Assembly (NCBI RefSeq): GCF_033242265.1
Contig: NZ_BTFW01000001.1
Span: 1,550,001 to 1,614,000 of the forward strand
Length of the DNA stretch: 64,000 nt
From: Novosphingobium sp. IK01
Lineage (GTDB): Bacteria; Pseudomonadota; Alphaproteobacteria; Sphingomonadales; Sphingomonadaceae
Reading direction: 5' to 3'
This document shows, in pieces, positions 27,124 to 37,467 of this stretch. Position numbers and translations under genes: made by a program. Each line of letters opens with the position of its first letter. The stretch's first letter is position 1. The notes beneath the pieces were generated by a model, which saw only the letters and a program-made list of their open reading frames with translations, was not told where the DNA came from and ran no database searches.

Positions 27124-27142
27124 GGGGGAGCCGCGCTCCCCC
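27124..27142. terminator. Bidirectional hairpin between ygfZ and HerA-like gene
   Basis: An 8-bp GC-rich perfect stem (27124-27131 with 27135-27142) with a 3-nt loop lies 23 nt after the ygfZ stop and just before the convergent gene's stop at 27149. It is followed by a C-rich stretch and AAAA on the plus strand, so termination may be moderate. Confidence 0.55.
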
Positions 27143-27148
27143 GCCCCC

Positions 27149-28972
27149 TCAAAACCGGCTTTGCGCCCGCCACCGCTGCACGGTGCGCGCCACGCTCTCG
27201 GCCTCGCCGCCGCTGCGCGTCCAGAGCTGGCTGAACGAAGGATCAGCCGAAGCCGGTCGCCGCGCCGCATCCAGATCGTCGAAGGCCACGCGGATCGGGA
27301 TCGTCACACCCTCGCCACAGATGATGCATTCGCGATTGCGCAAGGCGGGAATCGCATCGAGAAAGCCGCGCGCGCCCTCGGGCATGGCCGCGCGCACGAA
27401 CTGCTGGTCGCGGTCGTTGTTGAGGCGCATGGCGATGATCGTCCCGCATTGCGAGAGCACGCCTTCGGCAAGGTCCGAAGGCCGCTGGGTGATCAGGCCG
27501 AGCGAAACGCCATATTTGCGCCCTTCCTTGGCGATCCGCGACAGGATGCGCCCGACCGACGAGCCGTTCGCATTGCGCTCGCTGGGCACATAGCGGTGGG
27601 CTTCCTCGCACACGAGCAGGATCGGCCGGGTCTCTTCCTGCCGCGACCAGATCGCATAGTCGAAGACCAGACGGCTGAGCACGGCCACCACCGTCGAGGT
27701 GATTTCCGAGGGCACACCCGAAACGTCGATGATCGAGATCGGCTTGCCATGGGCAGGCAGGCGGAACAACTGCCCGAGAAAATCGGCCATCGTGTCGCCC
27801 ACCAGCATGCCCGAAAACATGAACTGGTAGCGCGGGTCGGCGCGGATTTCCTCGATCTTGCTCTTCACCCGCATGTAGGGCACCGAGGTATGCCCCTTGT
27901 CGAGCTTGCCCATCTCGTTCTGGAGGATGATGCACAAGTCCGAGAGCAGGTAGGGAATCGGCGAATCCTGCGTGATACGCCCCACCTGTTCGGCCAGCCG
28001 GTTCTTCTGGCGCGCCATCAGCAGGCACTTGGCCAGAATGTCGGCGTCGATCTGGCGGTCGGCCCCGGTGCTGGTGAGGAAGACCTCGCAGTGTTCCTCG
28101 AAGTTCATCAGCCAGTAGGGCATCTGGAGGTTCGACACGTCGAACAGTTGCCCGCTCTCGCGGAAGGCCGCCATATATTCGCCATGGGGGTCGATCATCA
28201 CGATATGGCCTTCGGGCGCCATGTCGCAGATGCGATGGAGGATCAGCGCGGCGGCGGTCGACTTGCCGGTGCCGGTCGAGCCGAGCAGCGCGAAATGCTT
28301 GCCCAGCAGCGGATCGACATAGAGCCCGGCGCGGATGTCGCGCGTCGGGAAGACGGTGCCCACGGTCACGTTGTTGCGCCCGTCGCTCGCATAGATCTGG
28401 CGCAAGTCGGCGCTGGTGGCCGGATAGGCGAGCGCGCCGGGCACCGGATAGCGGGTCACACCGCGCCGAAAGCCCGTGATACGCCCGGTTTCCGGGTCTT
28501 CCTCGCCCTCGCCCAGAAAGTCCACCTGGGCCAGCGCCCCCGCTTCGACCTTGCCGTCACGCCGCTGGTTGCGCACCGAGCCGAGCAGCCAGCCCCCGTC
28601 GCGGTCGGTTCCCACGCGCAGCTTGATCTGGCTGCTGACCTGCCCCGACATGGCCACGGTAGGGTCTTCGTCGGCGCTGCATTCCTCCAGCCGGTGCAGA
28701 TCGAGTGCGATCAGCCCGCCCGAACCCGACACGTCGACAACCATGCCGATGGGCTGCAACGCGCAGGCCGACGGCGGCGGATCGCGGGGAACTTCGGGTT
28801 GTTCGCGGCCCCCTGGATGACCATTCAAGGATCGCACCGGGTGCCCCCCTTCCGCCGTTGTCCCGTCCACGGAAAGATCGCCCCATGCATCCTGCACGGG
28901 AACGTGCGAAATCCTGTCGACCGGTTCGGCCAGGTCCATTGATATGAAAACCTGCCTGCTCGTCTCACTCAT
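27149..28972 (-). CDS. HerA-like hexameric ATPase (DUF87)
   Basis: A 607-aa P-loop ATPase of the HerA/FtsK clade. The N-terminus to about residue 215 is a HAS-barrel-like beta domain (ALAQVDFLGEGEED ... GTVFPTRDIRAGLYVDPLLG). The ATPase follows with Walker A LLGSTGTGKSTAAALIL (about 237), the HerA IDPHGEYMAAF segment, Walker B PILLVCEEAHRYVPSE (about 458), and sensor/Arg-finger region LITQRPSDLAEGVLSQCG. HerA is a DNA translocase acting with NurA in archaeal end resection; no nurA lies nearby. In bacteria such ATPases are poorly defined. Start ATG 28972. Confidence 0.88.
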   Translation of the reverse strand: MSETSRQVFISMDLAEPVDRISHVPVQDAWGDLSVDGTTAEGGHPVRSLNGHPGGREQPEVPRDPPPSACALQPIGMVVDVSGSGGLIALDLHRLEECSADEDPTVAMSGQVSSQIKLRVGTDRDGGWLLGSVRNQRRDGKVEAGALAQVDFLGEGEEDPETGRITGFRRGVTRYPVPGALAYPATSADLRQIYASDGRNNVTVGTVFPTRDIRAGLYVDPLLGKHFALLGSTGTGKSTAAALILHRICDMAPEGHIVMIDPHGEYMAAFRESGQLFDVSNLQMPYWLMNFEEHCEVFLTSTGADRQIDADILAKCLLMARQKNRLAEQVGRITQDSPIPYLLSDLCIILQNEMGKLDKGHTSVPYMRVKSKIEEIRADPRYQFMFSGMLVGDTMADFLGQLFRLPAHGKPISIIDVSGVPSEITSTVVAVLSRLVFDYAIWSRQEETRPILLVCEEAHRYVPSERNANGSSVGRILSRIAKEGRKYGVSLGLITQRPSDLAEGVLSQCGTIIAMRLNNDRDQQFVRAAMPEGARGFLDAIPALRNRECIICGEGVTIPIRVAFDDLDAARRPASADPSFSQLWTRSGGEAESVARTVQRWRAQSRF

Positions 28973-29066
28973 GCCATTGCGCGCCCTTGTTTTGCAATCA
29001 GCAGGGCTACGTCATCAGGGTTAAGATCATGCTAAGACGCACCAATCTGGCACGCGCTGGAACGCC

Positions 29067-29836
29067 TCAGACCAGTGCGAACAGGCGCCCCGCCAGCCAG
29101 CCCATGCCGACCGAGACAAACACCGCAAACAGGCCATAAAGCAGCCCGTTTCCGGCGGCCTGCTCGGCCACGAAGCGCTCGAACCCCTGCTTGGTCACAT
29201 CGACGCGGGTCACCGCCGAGGTGATCACCCGGCCCTGACGAATGGCAAAAGTTTCAGCCGTATAGGTTCCCGTGCGAACCTGCGAGGGCAGCGCGATGCG
29301 CGCCGAATAGAGCACCTGCCCGCTGATCGCCACGCCATGTCCGTCTTCGCGATAAAGGCCCTGTCGCGCCATCAGGTCGACAAGGCCAGCCGAAAAGCGA
29401 TGCTGCAAGGCCGGGTCGATCACCCCGATCGGCGAGAGTTGCAGCTTGTCGAGCCCCAGTTCGTAGATCGCGGCGGTCTTCTCATCCACGATGTCGCGCA
29501 CCGGGCGCGAACTGGCCAGTGCAAAGAAACTGGGGGCCGAGCGGAACTGCGTGCTCGCCGCATTGACCCAGATGCCCGCCACCTTGCTCTTTTCGCGCAG
29601 CACGATCGACTGGACCGGCCCCTTGAGCACGACCACGATATCGTAATCCTGCGCCGCGCGCGTGCCCGCCGGGTCGAGGATCGCCCCGTAGAGCAGCAGG
29701 TCGGCCCCGGTGAACCCCTGCCGGACCTCGACCTGATGCTGCGAGATTTCGGGCACGAGGATCGGCGCCCGTGCCCCGCCCGCCATCAGCCAGAGCGGGC
29801 CGAGCGCCATGGCCCAATACCGCTTCAGGGAGACCG

Positions 29837-29840
<4 letters not shown>
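29067..29840 (-). CDS. TIGR02186 family protein, membrane-anchored
   Basis: A 257-aa protein of the conserved alphaproteobacterial TIGR02186 family, which has no assigned function. It has an N-terminal signal (WAMALGPLWLMAGGARA), a periplasmic beta-rich body with LLLYGAILDPAGTRAAQDYDIVVVLKGP, and a C-terminal transmembrane helix (GLLYGLFAVFVSVGMGWLAG, about residues 232-251). The GTG start at 29840 overlaps the stop of the TauE-like exporter by 4 nt, so the two are translationally coupled. The pairing points to a joint role in export of a sulfur-containing or organic anion, but this is inference from context. Confidence 0.82.
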
Positions 29841-30751
<911 letters not shown>

Positions 30752-30892
30752 CCCCCCTTGCCTAGCGCCTTGTGCGGCCCGAGGAAACAGGCCCGACACG
30801 CAAAAACGCCAGACCCGCCCCACCTTGGTTTGACGCCCGATTCCCCCCCTGCCACAACGGCCCGGCTGGAAAAAATCTGAAACGGGACCATC

Positions 30893-32071
30893 ATGACCAC
30901 GCCTCACCGCAAGCCCACGGCCCTCCGGCGGGTTCTGCGCCATGAAGCCACGCCCGGCCTGCTGCTGGTCGCGTGCGCCGCGCTGGCCATCGCGCTCGCC
31001 AATTCGCCGCTGCAACACGGCTGGCATGGGCTGTTCCACGCCGCCCTGCCGTTCACCCCGGTCCCCCGGCTCGGCACGGCGCATGCGTGGATCAACGACG
31101 GGCTGATGGCGCTGTTCTTCTTCGTCGTGGGTCTCGAAATCAAGCGCGAGGTCGTCCACGGCGCGCTGGCCGATCCGCGGCGGCGGCGCTTGCCGGTGCT
31201 GGCCGCGCTCGCGGGCATGGCCACCCCGGCGCTCGTCTATCTCATCCTCGCGCAAGGCCATCCCGGCCTCGCGCGCGGCTGGGCCATTCCGGCGGCGACC
31301 GACATCGCCTTTGCCATGGGCGTGCTCGCGCTGGTCGGGGGCCACGTGCCGCCCTCGATCCGCCTGTTCCTGCTCACGGTCGCGGTGGTCGACGATCTGG
31401 GCGCGGTGGTGGTGATCGCGCTGTTCTACACGCAAGGCGTGGCCTGGGGCTGGCTGGGCGGCGCGCTGGCGGTTCTGGCCGCGCTCGTCGCGTGCAACCG
31501 CGCGGGGGTTTCGCGGATCGCGCCTTATGGGCTGCTGGCGCTCGCGCTGTGGCTGTGCGTGCTGCACTCGGGCGTTCACGCCACGGTGGCGGGCGTGCTG
31601 GCGGCGCTGTGCGTGCCGATGAAGCTCGATGCCCATGGCGACAGCCCGCTCCTGCGCCTCGAACACGCGCTGGTGCCGGTCAACGGCTTTTTCGTGGTCC
31701 CCCTGTTCGGCATGGCCAATGCCGGGGTCGAACTGGGCCAGATGGGGTTGGGAGCCGTGTTTGCCCCCCTGCCGCTGGCGATTGCGGGCGGGCTGTTCGT
31801 GGGCAAGCAACTGGGCGTGCTCGCGGCCGTTCTGGGGGCCGACCGGCTGGGCATCGCCCCGCGCCCCAAGGGCGCCGGCCCGCTTCATATCTGGGGCATG
31901 GCGCTCTTGTGCGGGATCGGCTTCACGATGAGCCTGTTCATCACCGAACTGGCCTTTCCGGGCAGCCCGCTGCTCGTCGAGGAAGCCAAGCTGGGCATTC
32001 TGGGTGGTTCGCTGCTTTCGGCGCTGGCCGGGGCGCTCGTGTTGCGGCTGGCCCCGCGCCCTCAGGACTGA
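30893..32071 (+). CDS. nhaA: Na+/H+ antiporter NhaA
   Basis: A 392-aa inner-membrane antiporter exchanging Na+ or Li+ for protons. It has about twelve transmembrane segments. Key residues are visible: Asp in AATDIAFAMGVLALV (E. coli D133), the essential pair in VAVVDDLGAVVVIALFY (D163/D164) and Lys in FVGKQLGV (K300). The N-terminal HDAxPG-like RHEATPGLLL and FFFVVGLEIKREVV also match. ATG 30893 has a GGGA ribosome site. A dps gene follows 99 nt downstream with its own leader. Confidence 0.96.
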   Translation: MTTPHRKPTALRRVLRHEATPGLLLVACAALAIALANSPLQHGWHGLFHAALPFTPVPRLGTAHAWINDGLMALFFFVVGLEIKREVVHGALADPRRRRLPVLAALAGMATPALVYLILAQGHPGLARGWAIPAATDIAFAMGVLALVGGHVPPSIRLFLLTVAVVDDLGAVVVIALFYTQGVAWGWLGGALAVLAALVACNRAGVSRIAPYGLLALALWLCVLHSGVHATVAGVLAALCVPMKLDAHGDSPLLRLEHALVPVNGFFVVPLFGMANAGVELGQMGLGAVFAPLPLAIAGGLFVGKQLGVLAAVLGADRLGIAPRPKGAGPLHIWGMALLCGIGFTMSLFITELAFPGSPLLVEEAKLGILGGSLLSALAGALVLRLAPRPQD

Positions 32072-32170
32072 TCGACAAAAGCGATCAAACTATCCCTCTA
32101 TTGTCATGAAACTTTCAGCCTGTTCTGGCGTATGACCTTCACAACGCCACTCACATGAAAGGAAGTTGCC

Positions 32171-32626
32171 ATGTCGGGCGACAATGCAAAGAAGGCACTG
32201 ATCGACAGCCTGAACGGTCTTCTGGCCGATTACTTCGCGCTCTACCTCAAGACCAAGAACTTCCACTGGCACGTGGCCGGGCCTCAGTTCCGCGACCTGC
32301 ACCTGCTGTTCGATGAACAGGCCGCCGAAATCTTTGCCCTGACCGACATCGTGGGCGAACGCGTGCGCAAGAACGGGGGCAATACGCTCACCTCGATCGG
32401 CGCGGTGGCCGCCAAGACCTCGATCAAGGACGACGACCGCACCGGCGTCGATGCGCTCGCCATGGTCAAGGCGCTGCGCGACGACAACGCCGCGCTCGTC
32501 GAGACGATCCGCGCGGTCAAGGCCGCCGCCACCGAAGCGGGCGACAACGCCACCGAAGGCATGTCGGACGACTGGACCGACCAGGCCGAACAGCGCGTCT
32601 GGTTCCTCACCCAGATCCTCGCCTGA
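32171..32626 (+). CDS. dps: DNA protection during starvation protein Dps
   Basis: A 151-aa four-helix ferritin-like protein that assembles into 12-mers, oxidises Fe2+ with H2O2 and binds DNA nonspecifically. The inter-subunit ferroxidase ligands are in KNFHWHVAGPQFRDLHLLFDEQ (His, Asp and Glu of the family, shown here in part). The Lys-bearing N-terminus (SGDNAKKALIDS) is short. ATG 32171 has AGGAAG in the right place. An intrinsic terminator follows 18 nt after the stop. Confidence 0.95.
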   Translation: MSGDNAKKALIDSLNGLLADYFALYLKTKNFHWHVAGPQFRDLHLLFDEQAAEIFALTDIVGERVRKNGGNTLTSIGAVAAKTSIKDDDRTGVDALAMVKALRDDNAALVETIRAVKAAATEAGDNATEGMSDDWTDQAEQRVWFLTQILA

Positions 32627-32644
32627 TCGCCTGATCCCGCCGCG

Positions 32645-32673
32645 AAAAGCCCGTCCCGCAAGGGGCGGGCTTT
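32645..32673 (+). terminator. Terminator between dps and gspM
   Basis: A GC-rich stem of about 12 bp (32645-32656 with 32662-32673) with a small loop ends in TTT and starts with AAA, so it can work in both directions, for dps (plus) and for the gsp operon (minus, gspM stop at 32692). Confidence 0.7.
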
Positions 32674-32691
32674 CGTGCATCCGGGCGTGCA

Positions 32692-33135
32692 TCAGGAAGC
32701 CAGGGTCGCCTCGAAGCTGATCGTCCCCTCGCCAAGGGGCGCCAGAACCAGCCGCCGCACCACCCAGCCGCGCCCCGGCAAGCCTTCCAGCCAGCCCAGC
32801 ACCGCCGCGCTCGCCCCGCTGCCGCGCACGATCCGTGCCTGCCCGCCTCCACCCGCCAGCGGCTCGATCACCAGCCCGGCCCCTTGCGCCACCAGCCCGG
32901 CCAGCGGCGCAGGGCGCCCGCGCGAGGGAGGCCCCAGTTCATCAAGCTGGCGCACCAGCCGCGCGGCCTGGGCCAGCCGCGCGTCATGGTCGGCCCGCGC
33001 GTCCTGCCAGAGCCCCGCCAGCGGCACCCCCACGCCCTCCACCAGCACGACCGCCAGCCCCAGTACGGCCGCCACCACGACCAGCCGCCGCTCGCGCCCG
33101 CTCAGGCCCCGAAACCAGTCAAGAAGCCCCGTCAT
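32692..33135 (-). CDS. gspM: Type II secretion system protein GspM
   Basis: A 147-aa inner-membrane component of the type II secretion assembly platform. It has a short cytoplasmic N-terminus (LDWFRGLSGRERR), one transmembrane helix (VVVAAVLGLAVVLVEGVGV) and a periplasmic ferredoxin-like domain. It partners with GspL. The N-terminal LSGRERRLV segment is typical of GspM. The start overlaps the gspL stop (ATGA, 33132-33135). It is the last gene of the operon. Confidence 0.85.
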   Translation of the reverse strand: MTGLLDWFRGLSGRERRLVVVAAVLGLAVVLVEGVGVPLAGLWQDARADHDARLAQAARLVRQLDELGPPSRGRPAPLAGLVAQGAGLVIEPLAGGGGQARIVRGSGASAAVLGWLEGLPGRGWVVRRLVLAPLGEGTISFEATLAS

Positions 33136-34187
33136 GGCGCCAGCACCGTGATCGTCGCCAGCACCTCGCCCCCCTGCTGCACCGGCGCGGGCGGCGGCGC
33201 GAGGCGCCAGCCATCGCGCTGCAAGGCCAGCATCACCGCATCAATCGGCGCCGCCGAACCTGCCCCCAATGTCACATGCAGGGTGCCATCCTCGTCGTGG
33301 CCGAGCGCGGCCAGCCGCACGCCGGGGCTCGCCCGCAAGGCCCGCCACAAGGCCGCGCTCACCGGCGCCCAGCCCATGGCCCCGGCCTGCCGCGCGGCCC
33401 GCTCGCGCGCGACCAGCGCCTGTGCCCCGGCAAAATCGGCCACTTGCGGAAACCGCGCCCGCACCCGCGCCAGCGCCGCCGCTTCGGCCCGCCAGACATC
33501 GAACTTCCAGCGCCCCGCTTGCGCCAGTGGCAAGGCCAGAACCAGCGCCCCGACCAGCCCCGCCAACAGGGCCAGCCGCCGCATCGACCCGGCCGCAGGC
33601 GCATCCCCGGCCAGATCGAACGGCGGCGCGGCATGACACGCCGCCACCCCCTGCGCCAGGGCCGCCCCGTCGCAGTCCAGCACCGCGCCCCCTTCAGGCA
33701 CCAGCGCGTCCCACAAGGCCGCCTCCCCGGCAAACAGGGCCGCCTCCCCGCGCACCAGCACGAGCGGGCCGATCTTTCCCCGGCTCACCCCGCCTTCTGG
33801 CGGCTCGGGCAGGATCAGCCCGGCGGGCACCAGCGCATCAGCCTCGCGCCCCAGCGCCGCGCGCACCTGCCCCTGCCAGCCCGCCACCTGCCCGGCCCCC
33901 GGCGTCGCCACCATGACCCGCGTTTCATCCAACAGGGCCGCGACCACCCCATCCCCCTCGGCCCAGACTTGCGCCGACAGCCGCGCCGCCGCCACGGCCT
34001 GCACCGGCGTCGCCCCCGGAGCCCCTCGCACAATCCGCACCGGCAGCGCATCGGGCGGCACCAGCGCGACGACGCGCCCTGACACATCCACCATATCGGC
34101 CAGATCGAGCCCCTGCGCCCTGCCATCCACAACACGCCACGCCGCCACGGGCCCATCCTCCCCCAGAAGCAGGGCCAGCCCGGCCAT
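33132..34187 (-). CDS. gspL: Type II secretion system protein GspL
   Basis: A 351-aa bitopic protein linking the GspE ATPase to the membrane platform. The cytoplasmic actin-like domain covers about residues 1-195 (ALVPPDALPVRIVRG, LPEPPEGG), a transmembrane helix follows (LALLAGLVGALVLALPLA, about 205-222), and then a periplasmic domain. The sequence is divergent but length, topology and position are diagnostic. It starts 6 nt after gspG, where other systems have gspH-I-J-K, and is coupled to gspM. Confidence 0.85.
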   Translation of the reverse strand: MAGLALLLGEDGPVAAWRVVDGRAQGLDLADMVDVSGRVVALVPPDALPVRIVRGAPGATPVQAVAAARLSAQVWAEGDGVVAALLDETRVMVATPGAGQVAGWQGQVRAALGREADALVPAGLILPEPPEGGVSRGKIGPLVLVRGEAALFAGEAALWDALVPEGGAVLDCDGAALAQGVAACHAAPPFDLAGDAPAAGSMRRLALLAGLVGALVLALPLAQAGRWKFDVWRAEAAALARVRARFPQVADFAGAQALVARERAARQAGAMGWAPVSAALWRALRASPGVRLAALGHDEDGTLHVTLGAGSAAPIDAVMLALQRDGWRLAPPPAPVQQGGEVLATITVLAP

Positions 34188-34193
34188 GACCGC

Positions 34194-34694
34194 TCAATGC
34201 CCCCCCGTAGGCACAGATGCCGGTCCCGAGCCGATATCGGCATCGCGCCCCGTTCCCCCCGGCTGGCCATCGGCCCCCAGCGACAGCAGCGCATAAGGCG
34301 CGCCCCCTTCGCCCGGCACGCGATAGAGATAGGCCCGCCCCCAGGGGTCCATGGGCAAGTCCTTGATATAGCCGCCCTGCCTGAAGGCCTCGGGCACGGC
34401 CAGATCGGCGGGCGCCACGCGCAGCGCGGCCAGCCCTTGCACGGCGCTCGGATAGGCCCCCTGATCAAGGCGGAACATCTCCAGCGCCTGTTCGAGCGTG
34501 GCGATGTCGCTGCGCGCCTTGACCGCCATGGCCTTGTCCTGGCTGGGCAGGACATTGATCAGCACCACCGTGGTCAAAAGCCCGAGGATGAAGATCACCA
34601 CCATCAGTTCGACAAGGCTGAAGCCATTGCGCACGACACGCGCAGCGGTGCGGGAAGAAACAGGGGGGAAAGAAGCCATTTGCGCCATGAGCAT
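34194..34694 (-). CDS. gspG: Type II secretion major pseudopilin GspG
   Basis: A 166-aa major pseudopilin forming the periplasmic pilus-like piston. The prepilin peptidase site is RNG|FSLVELMVVIFILGLL with the invariant Glu5 (about residue 24-43 of the precursor). The C-terminal region has the Ca2+-binding DPWGRAYLYRVPGE and SLGADGQPGGTGRDADI motifs of GspG. The leader before cleavage is long (about 24 residues). ATG 34694 overlaps the gspF stop in TGATG. The peptidase GspO is not encoded nearby. Confidence 0.94.
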   Translation of the reverse strand: MLMAQMASFPPVSSRTAARVVRNGFSLVELMVVIFILGLLTTVVLINVLPSQDKAMAVKARSDIATLEQALEMFRLDQGAYPSAVQGLAALRVAPADLAVPEAFRQGGYIKDLPMDPWGRAYLYRVPGEGGAPYALLSLGADGQPGGTGRDADIGSGPASVPTGGH

Positions 34695-35938
34695 CAAGGT
34701 CCGGTCAGGGTTTGCAGTTGCAGGATCGGCAGCAGGATCGAGAGGATGATCAGCGCCACGAGCGCCCCCATCACCACGATGATCGCCGGTTCGAGCAAGG
34801 CCAGCGCAGTCGCGCAGGTGGCCTCGAACGCGCGGTCGAGCGCGTCGGCGGCGCTCGTCAGCAAGGGGCCGAGCTGGCCCGAAGCCTCGCCACTGGCGGC
34901 CATGGCCACCAGCAATGGCGGAAAGACCCCGGCCTGCGCCAGCCCTCCGGCCAGCGAGCCCCCCTCGCGCACCCCGCCCGCCACATCGATCAGCGCGCGG
35001 CGGTGGACGGTGTTGACCGCCGTTCCCGCCGCCAGCCGCAAGCCGTCGAGCAAGGGCAATTGCGCCTCGATCATCGTCGCCAGCGTCCGCGCCAGCGCCG
35101 CGGCCTGTGCATCGCGCCAGAGCGATCCCAGCAGCGGCACGCGCAACAAGCCCGCATCGAAGCGCGCACGAAACGGCGGCCAGCCCAGCCCCCGCACAAG
35201 ACCAAACCCGGCCAGAACCACCAGCAGCCCGAAAAGCCAGCCCCACGCGGCCAGACCATTGGACAGCGCGATGACCACCCGCGTCAGCCACGGCAATTGC
35301 CGACTGGCCGCGTCGAACTGCTCGACCACGCGCGGCACCACCGCCACCATCAGCCCGGTCACCACCCCCAGCGCCACGAGGCACAGCGCCGCCGGATAGG
35401 CCAGCGCCGCCCCCAGCCGCCCGCGCACATGGGCCTGCCGGTCGGTCAGGTCGGCCAGCCGCCCGGCGATCAGCGGCAAGCGCCCCGCGTTCTCGCCCGC
35501 CGCGATCATCGCGCGATAAACCGTTGGAAAGGCGCGCCCGGCCCGCTTCATCGCCTCGGCCAGGGTCAGCCCCTCGCAGACCCCGGCATGGACCCGGCCC
35601 ACCACTGCACGCTCGCGCGGATGCTGCGCCTGCCGCGCCATCGTGCGCAAGGCTTCCTCCAGCGGGCAGACCGCCGCCAGCGCCGCCAGTTGCCGCGTGA
35701 ACAGGGCCCGCTGGCGCAGCGAAAGGCGCAGCAGACGGCGCTCATCGGCCTCTCCCCCACCTTTCGCGCTGCCCTTCTCGCCCCCGCTCGCCGCATCCAC
35801 CGGGGCCACCTGCAAGACCTCCCAACCCCGCGCCGCCAGTTGTTCGTTGACCTGTCCCGCACCATCGGCGGTCATCTGCCCCTCGCGCAGGCGCCCGCCG
35901 CGATCGACCGCGCGAAAGGCAAAGCGTTCAGCCCGCAT
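34694..35938 (-). CDS. gspF: Type II secretion platform protein GspF
   Basis: A 414-aa inner-membrane platform protein with two homologous halves of the T2SSF domain, about residues 75-200 (FTRQLAALAAVCPLEEALR) and 280-400 (LARTLATMIEAQLPLLDGLR), each preceding membrane helices (LVALGVVTGLMVAVVPRVV and the C-terminal IVVMGALVALIILSILLPIL). It bridges GspE and GspL/M. Start ATG 35938 overlaps the gspE stop in TGATG. Confidence 0.95.
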   Translation of the reverse strand: MRAERFAFRAVDRGGRLREGQMTADGAGQVNEQLAARGWEVLQVAPVDAASGGEKGSAKGGGEADERRLLRLSLRQRALFTRQLAALAAVCPLEEALRTMARQAQHPRERAVVGRVHAGVCEGLTLAEAMKRAGRAFPTVYRAMIAAGENAGRLPLIAGRLADLTDRQAHVRGRLGAALAYPAALCLVALGVVTGLMVAVVPRVVEQFDAASRQLPWLTRVVIALSNGLAAWGWLFGLLVVLAGFGLVRGLGWPPFRARFDAGLLRVPLLGSLWRDAQAAALARTLATMIEAQLPLLDGLRLAAGTAVNTVHRRALIDVAGGVREGGSLAGGLAQAGVFPPLLVAMAASGEASGQLGPLLTSAADALDRAFEATCATALALLEPAIIVVMGALVALIILSILLPILQLQTLTGP

Positions 35939-37467
35939 CAGCCCTGCTCCTGCCGCAAGATGCGCGCGGCTTCCTCGGCGCCAACAATCCCACCTTTGGC
36001 CCCACCCACAACCAGCGCGCGCGCCGCATCGGCCAGACGCGGGGCATGGGCAAAGGCATGGTCGGCCAGCCGCGCCTCGTCCGCCTCGTCATGGATCAGC
36101 CGCCGCAGGCCTTCGTCCACCCGCAAGGCCTCGTAGACCCCGATCCGCCCGGCATGGCCGCTCTGCCCGCAGTCCGCGCACCCTTGCGCGCGCCGCACCA
36201 TCGCGCCGGGCTCCAGCCCGAGAATGGCGGCAAGCCGCATGTCCAGCGGCTCTTCGCGCGCGCAATCGGGGCAAAGGCGCCGCAGCAGCCGCTGCGCGAT
36301 CACCGCGCGCAAGGTCGCCGCCAGCAGGAACGGCTCCACCCCCATGTCCCGCAGCCGCGTGACCGCGCCCGCCGCATCGTTGGTATGGACCGTCGCCAGC
36401 ACGAGATGCCCGGTTAGCGCGGCCTGAACCGCGATCTGCGCCGTCTCCGCATCGCGGATTTCGCCGACCATCACCACATCGGGGTCCTGCCGCAAGATCG
36501 CCCGCAGGCCCGCCGCAAAGGTCAGCCCCAGACGCGGGTTCACCTGTGTCTGCCCCACCCCCTCGACCGCATATTCGACCGGGTCTTCGACAGTGAGGAT
36601 ATTGCGCGTCCCGTCGCCCAGCAGGCCGAGCGCGGCATAGAGCGTCGTCGTCTTGCCCGATCCGGTCGGCCCGGTGACCAGCACGATGCCGTTGGGCTGG
36701 GCCAATGCCTGCCGCAGCACGCTTTCTGCCGCGCCATCGAGCCCCAGCGAAGAAAGCCCGATACCTGCCCGCGCCTTGTCGAGCAGGCGCAGCACGACCC
36801 GCTCGCCCGCCCGGCTGGGCAGGGTCGACACGCGCACATCGACCAGCCGTCCGGCCAGATCGAGCGCCATGCGCCCGTCCTGCGGCAGGCGCCGCTCGGC
36901 AATGTCGAGCCGCGCCATGACCTTGATCCGGCTGGCCACGAGCGGCGCAACATGGGCAGGCAGGCGCAGCAATTCGGCCAGTTGCCCATCGCGCCGCAAC
37001 CGCACGACGAGCGCCTGTTCATAGGGCTCCAGATGAATGTCAGACGCCCCCTGCCGCAGCCCTTCGGCCAGCAGGCCATTGATCAGGCGGATGACGGGCG
37101 CGTCATCAGCACTGCCCAGCAGGTCTTCCGCGCTCGGCAAGTCCAGCCCGGCAGGCCCGCCATCCTGCAACTCTTCCTGCAACAGGGCATCCGCCGCCGC
37201 CACTTGCGCGCCGCGCACCCCCTCAACATAAGTCTCCGCCAGCAGCGCCTCGAACACCGGACCCGAAACCCGCCGCCACGAGGCAATCGGCCCGGCCAGC
37301 CGCCGCACATCGAGCAGGCAAAGCGCATTGGCATCCTCGCGCAGGACCAGCGCCAGCCCGCTGGCTTCCTCCGCCTCGACCAGAATCCCCCGCTCGCGCG
37401 CCAGAGCATAGTCGGGGCGCCAGACAGGCATGCCTGAGGCTGCTTCCACGCGGAACGTCATCGTCAT
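35938..37467 (-). CDS. gspE: Type II secretion ATPase GspE
   Basis: A 509-aa cytoplasmic hexameric ATPase powering pseudopilus assembly. Walker A is GPTGSGKTTTLYAALG (about residue 268). The Asp box DPVEYAVEGVGQTQVN, Walker B ILRQDPDVVMVGEIRDAETA and His box AALTGHLVLATVHTND are intact. The C-terminal zinc tetracysteine motif (CPDC ... CADC) is present, as in canonical GspE. The N-terminal N1E domain is shortened. The start overlaps the gspD stop (ATGA, 37464-37467). Confidence 0.96.
   Translation of the reverse strand: MTMTFRVEAASGMPVWRPDYALARERGILVEAEEASGLALVLREDANALCLLDVRRLAGPIASWRRVSGPVFEALLAETYVEGVRGAQVAAADALLQEELQDGGPAGLDLPSAEDLLGSADDAPVIRLINGLLAEGLRQGASDIHLEPYEQALVVRLRRDGQLAELLRLPAHVAPLVASRIKVMARLDIAERRLPQDGRMALDLAGRLVDVRVSTLPSRAGERVVLRLLDKARAGIGLSSLGLDGAAESVLRQALAQPNGIVLVTGPTGSGKTTTLYAALGLLGDGTRNILTVEDPVEYAVEGVGQTQVNPRLGLTFAAGLRAILRQDPDVVMVGEIRDAETAQIAVQAALTGHLVLATVHTNDAAGAVTRLRDMGVEPFLLAATLRAVIAQRLLRRLCPDCAREEPLDMRLAAILGLEPGAMVRRAQGCADCGQSGHAGRIGVYEALRVDEGLRRLIHDEADEARLADHAFAHAPRLADAARALVVGGAKGGIVGAEEAARILRQEQG

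Noticed and set aside
32072..32170. OxyR or EcfG site in the dps leader
   Set aside because: A TTGTCA element is present, but no matching -10 or GGAAC/CGTT pair at proper spacing.
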